From Strigamia acuminata (taxonomy: Eukaryota > Arthropoda > Chilopoda > Geophilomorpha > Linotaeniidae): a stretch of 60,000 nucleotides of DNA. Under the pieces are notes generated by a model. That model saw only the letters and a list, made by a program, of their open reading frames with translations, made no database searches and was not told where the DNA came from. Position numbers and translations under genes: made by a program. The stretch covers positions 18,690,427 to 18,750,426 of the forward strand of contig OX442315.1 of assembly GCA_949358305.1 (NCBI GenBank), written 5' to 3'. The first letter of the stretch is position 1. The number at the start of each line of letters is the position of its first letter. Below are positions 57,201 through 60,000 of the stretch, piece after piece.

Positions 57201-58702
57201 CCGCCACTGACCCACCGCCCAACCATCAACCCCGAGCCAATTTTTAAATATATTTTCGTTGTATCAGAGCCCCAGGATTCGATCTGCGGAAATGAGGTTG
57301 TAGAAAATGGCGAAGAGTGCGATTGCGGTTGGGAAGAAGATTGTGAGGAAGTTTGTTGCTGGCCCATGAGAGCTGTCTACCCTCCAAATGAAATCCCATG
57401 TCGGTTACGGCTAAACAAGACTTGCAGGTGACACGCACACCATACCCCGACCGACTCGTAATAAAATAAATCTTTTAAGTTACTTTTCTTTCTCATTGCT
57501 GTTTCAGTCCTAGCCAAGGTCCCTGTTGCACTGCCACTTGTCAGCTCAAGGATGGGAACAGATGTCGGGATGACAACGGCTGTAGGGACGCCAGCTTTTG
57601 CGAATATCCTTTTAAAGAAAAGATTTCACGACAAAAAACAATATTTTTTTTCTTTGACCGTCTGGTATACCAAGAGCAAAGGGCCCAAATGTCCGCCCTC
57701 GACGAACAAGCCAAATAAAACCATCTGCAACGAGGAATTTGTTTGCTACATGGGGGTAAAAGCAAAGCAAATAAAAAAAAATCAATAGGAAAAGTTGCCA
57801 ATGTTTATACGCCATTAACTAAGCCCGTTTTTGAGTTGCAGGAATGCACCGGTTCCATTTGCATTGCTTATGGATTGGAGTCGTGTCAGTGTAAACGGGG
57901 GCCGAGCGAACCGATCACAAAGGCGTGTGAGTTGTGTTGCAAATTTCCTGGGGAAGACCATCCGTGCATGTAAATGTTGTCAAATGAGTTTATCATACAC
58001 AGAGATCTCAATTTCTCTTATCTTCGCGCAGTTCATCCTTCGAATGGAACACCTCACCTTACGACATTCCAGACATGTTTGCCAAACCAGGAACGCCTTG
58101 CGATAACTATAATGGCTACTGCGACGTGTTTCAAAAGTGCCGGGAAGTAGACCCGTCGGGTCCATTAGCTACTTTGCGGAAATTACTACTGTCCACTGAG
58201 AGCATTGCGTCCATTAAAAAGTGGATTTTAAAACACTGGTGGTGCGTCGTCCTAATTACCGCGGGCTTCATCGTTAGTTTGGTAGGATTGATTACCTCGC
58301 AAAACAATACACGCAAAATGGCTGTGCACTCTACTTTTTCCAGTTCAGTTTTAAAGCGGATGAAGCTAAACAATACAAACGTTAACGTTGATTGGGCATG
58401 CGCAGAAGGGAAAATGTCGGGCGCATAGTCACTTGGAAATAGAAATCAATTAATTTTTTTTAAAAATTATTTTCTTTTAGGTAATTGTCGTTCGCATATT
58501 CGGGAAACAACCACACAACAAAGCGAAAGCAATGATGGATAGTCAACTGAATGGGGGCCCCAGCACACCTCCATACCGATCAACCACAAATCACGTGGTT
58601 ACTTCCGTCATTAGCCGCACAAATCTTCCTGTGGCTACAGCAACGGCTGCTTACGTAAACGGACACGTACCTCATTTAGTAACTGGTAATGGATGGGTGT
58701 GA
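12151..58702 (+). CDS. kul: ADAM10/Kuzbanian-like membrane metalloprotease, complete, 12 coding exons
   Basis: This is a membrane-anchored zinc protease of the ADAM10 group, which sheds ectodomains such as Notch and its ligands. Exons: 12151-12220, 33945-34086, 38708-38826, 50071-51011, 51087-51215, 56073-56250, 57268-57427, 57508-57603, 57671-57755, 57842-57969, 58032-58281, 58481-58702. They sum to 2520 nt, or 839 residues plus stop. Order: signal peptide 1-23, prodomain with a cysteine-switch candidate Cys173, furin site RSKR 252-255, catalytic domain with [11 protein letters not shown] 458-468 and Met-turn Met487, disintegrin domain from about 531, Cys-rich region, membrane segment about 752-771, and a tail of about 68 residues. 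Segments such as [13 protein letters not shown] and [13 protein letters not shown] match my memory of insect Kuzbanian-like better than Kuzbanian. The ADAM10-group call is firm; the kul assignment is recalled, not aligned. All introns fit GT-AG except intron 8. Confidence 0.92.
12221..15905 (+). other. Intron 1 of the ADAM10-like gene, first part: no gene seen
   Basis: Only short open frames and A/T-rich DNA are present, with a T run near 12608-12632. Nothing here resembles a conserved protein. Intron 1 as a whole spans 12221-33944 (21.7 kb) and, being a first intron, could hold enhancers, but none can be identified from sequence alone. Confidence 0.5.
15906..16123 (-). repeat. LTR (3' LTR of the element)
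   Basis: This is the left of two identical 218-bp long terminal repeats. The element reads on the minus strand, so this is its 3' LTR. It starts TGCTGTGTTC and ends AACACTACA in that orientation. Confidence 0.9.
16277..16973 (-). pseudogene. Broken gag fragment with zinc-knuckle motif
   Basis: Two minus-strand frames overlap. The upstream one (16521-16973) has a complete C-X2-C-X4-H-X4-C zinc knuckle at about 16653-16694 and begins a second knuckle with C-X2-C. The rest of the second knuckle, with its His and last Cys, continues in the other frame (16277-16663). The frame change falls at a run of nine T on the plus strand (16607-16615). This may be a disabling indel, a sequencing slip at the homopolymer, or slippage during translation. 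Gag packages the element's RNA; this copy is too short to be complete. Confidence 0.6.
17464..17476 (-). other. Primer-binding site, tRNA-Ser type
   Basis: On the minus strand TGGCGACGAGGAT lies one base from the 5' LTR. It is complementary to a tRNA 3' end ATCCTCGTCG plus CCA, which from memory is the 3' end of arthropod tRNA-Ser(GCT). Reverse transcription would be primed here. Confidence 0.75.
17478..17695 (-). repeat. LTR (5' LTR of the element)
   Basis: This right-hand copy is identical to 15906-16123 by eye. It is followed at 17696 by the second GGCCC of the target duplication and bordered on its inner side by the primer-binding site. Confidence 0.9.
17701..20868 (+). other. Intron 1, second part: no gene seen
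   Basis: A/T-rich intronic DNA with several homopolymer T runs (about 18199-18214 and 18228-18254) and an AG-rich run near 17795-17815. No conserved reading frame or RNA gene is recognised. Confidence 0.5.
20869..21042. mobile_element. 174-bp GC-rich palindromic MITE-like element
   Basis: The ends are inverted repeats of about 28 bp (TACCGTACTGCCTTGAACAA at the left, its complement at 21023-21042), continuing into GGCCCGG/CCGGGCC. The interior is strongly GC-rich with nested inverted motifs (GACCCGACC/GGTCGGGTC, GGCGGCG/CGCCGCC), in sharp contrast to the surrounding A/T-rich intron. There is no coding capacity. The ends resemble the TACCGTA ends of three other elements in this window. The family is not assigned. 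Confidence 0.75.
21043..33944 (+). other. Intron 1, last part: no gene seen
   Basis: About 12.9 kb of A/T-rich DNA with short, unsupported reading frames only. Minor simple repeats include an AT/TA run near 31568-31580 and an AG-rich stretch near 31274-31302. No exon, transposon end or RNA gene could be supported. Regulatory elements may be present but are not visible by inspection. Confidence 0.45.
33945..34086 (+). other. kul: Exon 2 of the ADAM10-like gene: N-terminal prodomain
   Basis: The exon lies between TTGTAATTCTAG and GTAAGA. It encodes [14 protein letters not shown] and then [12 protein letters not shown], equivalent to the conserved 'HYE..Y....L...H.R..R' opening of ADAM10 prodomains. 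It enters in phase 1 and leaves in phase 2. It is isolated by introns of 21.7 kb and 4.6 kb, so gene finders could easily miss it. Confidence 0.85.
34087..38707 (+). other. Intron 2 of the ADAM10-like gene: simple repeats only
   Basis: No gene is seen. Simple repeats are a (CA)n run at about 34549-34566, a CT-rich run near 36067-36080, and the trinucleotide plus TTTC tract at 37845-37911. Confidence 0.5.
37845..37911. repeat. (GTC/GCC)n trinucleotide tract followed by (TTTC)n
   Basis: About 35 bp of alternating GTC and GCC units run directly into about 30 bp of TTTC units. Both are microsatellite-like and lie within intron 2. Confidence 0.8.
38708..38826 (+). other. kul: Exon 3 of the ADAM10-like gene: prodomain
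   Basis: Acceptor TATTTACAG and donor GTTTGA flank 119 nt that complete an Arg codon and continue [20 protein letters not shown] to VFVGQLE. This matches the ADAM10 stretch 'F.L.L.RD.S.F...' followed by a '..G...' segment. The phases (2 in, 1 out) fit exons 2 and 4 exactly. The GTTTGA donor is weaker than the others. Confidence 0.8.
39946..40429. mobile_element. 484-bp TIR element with TATTA target duplication
   Basis: The terminal inverted repeat starts GAGAGTTTGCGGGATGCATT at the left and has its complement ending at 40429, about 31 bp in all. It is flanked by TATTA on both sides (39941-39945 and 40430-40434). Just inside the left end is an 18-bp-stem hairpin (39962-39999, CATTTTTCCCTTACACTA and its complement). 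A third, same-orientation copy of the right terminal motif lies at about 40322-40350. It has no coding capacity, so it is a non-autonomous DNA transposon of unassigned family. Confidence 0.8.
41941..42336. mobile_element. hAT-like non-autonomous element with ATATCGCA array
   Basis: The core (41949-42328) begins TTAGGCCTGTGCGATTA and ends with an imperfect complement (AATCGCAAATTCACCTAGGTCTA). Near-identical 8-bp flanks, ATAAACAA at 41941 and ATAAACAT at 42329, look like an 8-bp target duplication, which is typical of hAT elements. The left half holds a degenerate array of ATATCGCA/TATCGCAA units at about 42030-42130. The 'TAGG.CTGTGCGAT' end followed by TATCGC repeats is a pattern I associate with hAT-derived short elements. 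There is no open reading frame. Confidence 0.6.
42030..42130. repeat. Degenerate ATATCGCA tandem array
   Basis: About ten imperfect copies of an 8-9-bp unit (ATATCGCA, AATATCGCA, TATCGCAA) lie inside the hAT-like element. Confidence 0.7.
43414..43687. mobile_element. MITE, TACCGTATTTTA family, copy A
   Basis: The 274-bp element ends in inverted repeats: TACCATATTTTACCAATTAA at the left and, at the right, the complement of TACCGTATTTTATCGATTAA. Further in lie GAGTCGCCCTCGAAT-like motifs and an internal inverted motif around TTTGTTACATTAAACAAATG. Copy B at 52723-52979 is the same family in opposite orientation. There is no coding capacity. Confidence 0.8.
45474..45753. mobile_element. 280-bp TIR element with diverged ends
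   Basis: The left end ACTACAGTTTGCGTCCGGTA pairs, with mismatches, with the right end, whose complement reads ACTATAGTTTGCGCTCGGTA. The match extends about 36 bp to CTAAATTC. A piece resembling the end (ATCAAGATACCGAGCGCA) also occurs at about 39648-39665, suggesting an older, broken relative. It is a non-autonomous, unassigned element. Confidence 0.6.
50071..51011 (+). other. kul: Exon 4 of the ADAM10-like gene: prodomain end, furin site, start of catalytic domain
   Basis: This 941-nt exon encodes about residues 111-424. It holds FDGTI and [10 protein letters not shown] (prodomain core), Cys173 in SRCASERF (cysteine-switch position), an Arg/Lys-rich linker (about 176-215), a furin motif RSKR (252-255), a second basic site LRRRS (284-288), then the catalytic domain start [14 protein letters not shown] and the FRFPN-like [15 protein letters not shown]. 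Its G+C content is clearly higher than the flanking introns. A long open frame on the opposite strand here (50250-51200) is a shadow of this composition. Confidence 0.9.
51216..56072 (+). other. Intron 5 of the ADAM10-like gene
   Basis: This 4.86-kb intron holds one MITE (52723-52979) and otherwise only short unsupported frames. A short GTTA repeat lies at about 54813-54828 and homopolymer runs at about 55269-55280 and 55531-55554. No additional exon is needed to join exons 5 and 6, which fit directly in phase 0. Confidence 0.5.
52723..52979. mobile_element. MITE, TACCGTATTTTA family, copy B
   Basis: The 257-bp element starts TACCGTATTTTATCGATTAA and ends with the complement of TACCGAATTTTACCGATTAA. 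Its left half is the reverse complement of the right half of copy A (43414-43687), including the stretch AATTGTAATTGCTGACAAAA with its surroundings. The two copies are clearly homologous along their length with scattered substitutions. Confidence 0.8.
56251..57267 (+). other. Intron 6 of the ADAM10-like gene with a MITE
   Basis: The intron runs from a GTACCA donor to a TTGTATCAG acceptor. It contains the TIR element at 56516-56903. An open frame just upstream of exon 7 (from 56952) is an extension of the exon frame and is not needed. Confidence 0.6.
56516..56903. mobile_element. 388-bp TIR element with TACCGTATTTCTT ends
   Basis: The left end is TACTGTATTTCTTCGACTCT. The right end is the complement of TACCGTATTTCTTTGATTCT. 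Inside are nested inverted motifs (GAATATTTCGAG-type and ATTATTCGATAGTGAATAAT). It shares the TACCGTATTT start with the elements at 43414 and 52723 but has a different interior. There is no coding capacity. Confidence 0.65.
57268..57603 (+). other. kul: Exons 7 and 8 of the ADAM10-like gene: disintegrin domain
   Basis: Exon 7 (57268-57427) encodes [20 protein letters not shown] and then [16 protein letters not shown]. Exon 8 (57508-57603) encodes [20 protein letters not shown] and [12 protein letters not shown]. These match the ADAM10-type disintegrin domain, which lacks the classical RGD loop. Exon 8 stops at TTTTGCGA, immediately before ATATCCTTT, where no GT is available; see the U12-type intron entry. 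Confidence 0.85.
57604..57670 (+). other. Candidate U12-type AT-AC intron (intron 8 of the ADAM10-like gene)
   Basis: The sequence begins ATATCCTTTT, which matches the U12 5' splice-site consensus (ATATCCTT). It contains TTCTTTGAC at about 57650-57658, one base from the U12 branch-point consensus TTCCTTRAC. It ends GTATAC, giving an AC acceptor about 13 nt after the branch A. Removing these 67 nt joins GA to C as an Asp codon and restores the frame from SFC to KSKGPKC. Reading straight through leaves the conserved frame and meets a stop. An AT-AG variant ending at 57676 would also keep the frame with two residues fewer. All other introns in the window fit GT-AG. Confidence 0.75.
57671..57969 (+). 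other. kul: Exons 9 and 10 of the ADAM10-like gene: cysteine-rich region
   Basis: Exon 9 (57671-57755) encodes [13 protein letters not shown] and NEEFVCYMG, ending in phase 0 at GTAAAA. Exon 10 (57842-57969) encodes [17 protein letters not shown] and [16 protein letters not shown]. These are strongly conserved cysteine blocks of the Kuzbanian-like branch and form the membrane-proximal domain. Confidence 0.85.
58032..58702 (+). other. kul: Exons 11 and 12 of the ADAM10-like gene: membrane segment and short tail
   Basis: Exon 11 (58032-58281) encodes [20 protein letters not shown], the block [20 protein letters not shown] and the start of the membrane helix [16 protein letters not shown], using donor GTAGGA in phase 0. 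Exon 12 (58481-58702) completes the helix (VIVVRIFGK) and adds a tail of about 68 residues rich in Thr, Asn and Val, ending NGWV and TGA at 58700. Reading on through intron 11 gives a different in-frame tail ending at 58428, a possible retained-intron isoform. Confidence 0.8.
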
Positions 58703-58979
58703 AATGTCAAAAAAGAAATAATCAGTTGTGATTCAAGTGCCAATACGTAACGGTCAACACGACACGCTTCGTGGATTCTACAGTCGCTAGAGTCAGGAGG
58801 AGAAGCAAATACTCAACAGAATCGACGATTCTCAGCTTCCTTGTCCCTGATCCCACTGAGCTTATAAAAAAAAGAAAAAATCCAATGCTTCTCATACAAT
58901 TGTGGTGCATTTCTGTGATAAAAGTTCGTTTATAGGAAGCTGAAGTGAGGAGGATAACCAAAAAAATTCATTTTTGTGA

Positions 58980-58985
58980 AATAAA
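58980..58985 (+). terminator. Candidate polyadenylation signal of the ADAM10-like gene
   Basis: AATAAA lies 278 nt past the stop codon and is the first clear plus-strand signal in the A-rich 3' region. Usage is inferred. Confidence 0.45.
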
Positions 58986-59067
58986 AAATTTAAAAGAAAA
59001 AGAAAAAAAACAATACAAATTTATATGTAAATCGGTACAATCACATATTTACCAATACGCGAGTTCC

Positions 59068-59073
59068 TTTATT
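59068..59073 (-). terminator. Candidate polyadenylation signal of the SMARCE1-like gene
   Basis: TTTATT on the plus strand is AATAAA on the minus strand, 132 nt past the stop of the SMARCE1-like gene. It lies within about 90 bp of the opposing gene's signal. Confidence 0.45.
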
Positions 59074-59204
59074 GATTCCCACATTATGGAACATAAAATT
59101 AAAAAAAAAAAACAAAAAAAAAAAAACCTCGAGATTCGATCAAAATACGAATATAAACATTTACACAAGCATAATAATAATAATACAAAAAAGTATTTTG
59201 TAAT

Positions 59205-59986
59205 TTAATCGGAGCCTTCAGTGCCTCTGCTCTGACTACTATCGTCGTTTTCAATGTTGGGTTTTCCGCTACTCGCGGATTCCGAGCCGCTGTCGCTCGT
59301 CGTGGCCTGGCTCGGTGCATCGCCCTCTGCAGTTTTTGCACTTTCATCGGTATCCATTGGTTCATCCTTTTTCTTTTTATCTTCTAAAATAAAAATAGAA
59401 AGCACCTAAGTAAACTCTGCCACCACTAATTTATACATCAATTCTTTACCTTTTTTACCGTTTTTCTTTTCCTTGGCGTGTTTTCCCGGCGATTCTTTTT
59501 TCCCGTTCACTTTTTTGTCCTCTTTCACTTTAATTTTCTTTTCTTTAACCTCCGTCTCATTCTCTTTAGAGCTTTCTTCCTCATTTTCTTCCACATCATC
59601 ATCCTTTTCCATCTTCTCTTCTTCCTCCTCTTCCACCTCACCTTTTTCGGCCGCCTCCGCCTTCTCGGCCTCTTCCTTCGCTTTCCTTTCAGCCTCCTCC
59701 TTCCGCTGACGTTCGGCCTCTTCTCGGGCAGCTGCGGCCATGGCTCTGTCCTTTTTGATTTGTTCCATCGCTTTTTCAACCATTTTGTTATACATTTCGG
59801 CGTCAATCACTTTGGTGCATTGCTGCAATTTATACATCGGTTAACACGCGTGATAACAATCAATCAACTGATTTTTTTTTTCACCTTCTTCAAATCTTCT
59901 TGAAAAGCTTCGCTGGATTCGAGGAATTTACGTTTTTTCGCGTCAAATTTTTCTTCGATTTGTTGCAATTCAGCTTCGAGTTTTTT
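59205..59986 (-). CDS. SMARCE1: SMARCE1/BAF57-type SWI/SNF subunit, C-terminal exons (partial)
   Basis: Three exons, 59885-59986, 59450-59822 and 59205-59383, join in one frame with GT-AG sites and end at TAA 59205-59207. The first encodes a coiled coil, KKLEAELQQIEEKFDAKKRK then FLESSEAFQEDLKK. From memory this is very close to the human SMARCE1 stretch beginning KLEAELLQIEE and continuing KKRKFLES. It is followed by a Lys/Glu/Ala-rich helix, a highly charged Glu/Lys linker and a Ser/Thr/Asp-rich end with PMDTDES, as in SMARCE1 C-termini. The HMG box that would confirm the call lies upstream, beyond the right edge. SMARCE1 (Dalao in flies) is a DNA-binding subunit of BAF chromatin remodellers in the nucleus. 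The low-complexity tail alone would not be diagnostic; the coiled coil is. Confidence 0.8.
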
Positions 59987-60000
59987 CTAATTAAAAAAAA

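Larger units (their letters stand above)
58703..59204. other. Shared 3' UTR region between convergent genes
   Basis: About 500 bp separate the two stop codons. No coding exon is seen. Both candidate poly(A) signals lie here, so the two transcripts probably end within about 100 bp of each other. Confidence 0.6.

Noticed and set aside
56952-57267. Open frame extending upstream of exon 7
   Set aside because: Exon 6 joins exon 7 cleanly in phase 1 at a good acceptor, and the extension has no similarity to the family.
57552-57788. Continuous 78-codon frame across the exon 8/9 region
   Set aside because: It uses the wrong frame in exon 8. The true exons switch frame at the proposed U12-type intron.

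Overview
This window is eukaryotic nuclear DNA from an invertebrate animal, most likely an arthropod. Its genes are broken into many short exons with GT-AG introns, the non-coding DNA is very A/T-rich, and it carries small transposons. The metalloprotease in the middle looks closer to the arthropod Kuzbanian-like branch of ADAM10 than to Kuzbanian or vertebrate ADAM10. The species cannot be named from this sequence. All gene models were spliced by eye from splice sites, reading frame and recalled protein families; no alignment was run.

Layout. (1) 1-472, minus strand: first three coding exons of an unidentified acidic protein that runs off the left edge. (2) 1542-6926, minus strand: a complete 22-coding-exon Draper/CED-1/MEGF10-type engulfment receptor of 1046 residues (signal peptide, EMI domain, about 15 EGF-like repeats, one membrane segment, tyrosine-rich tail). 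(3) 6927-12150: divergent intergenic region with a 1-kb near-perfect inverted repeat whose arms each hold a tRNA-like module. (4) 12151-58702, plus strand: a complete ADAM10/Kuzbanian-like membrane metalloprotease of 839 residues in 12 coding exons over 46.6 kb. (5) 59205-59986, minus strand: the 3' end of a SMARCE1/BAF57 (SWI/SNF subunit) gene, tail-to-tail with the protease and running off the right edge.

The large introns of the protease gene hold the mobile DNA. Intron 1 has a compact LTR retrotransposon with two identical 218-bp LTRs, a 5-bp target duplication and a tRNA-Ser primer site, and a short GC-rich palindromic element. Intron 3 has terminal-inverted-repeat elements including a hAT-like one. 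Introns 5 and 6 have elements sharing TACCGTATTT-type ends with one in intron 3.

The most notable gene-structure observation is intron 8 of the protease (57604-57670). It has no GT-AG solution that keeps the conserved reading frame, but it matches a 67-nt U12-type AT-AC intron. I saw no prokaryotic-style operon, CRISPR array or intact canonical tRNA gene. Draper and ADAM10 act at the cell surface (corpse recognition; ectodomain shedding, including Notch) and SMARCE1 in chromatin. Nothing shows that these neighbours work together.
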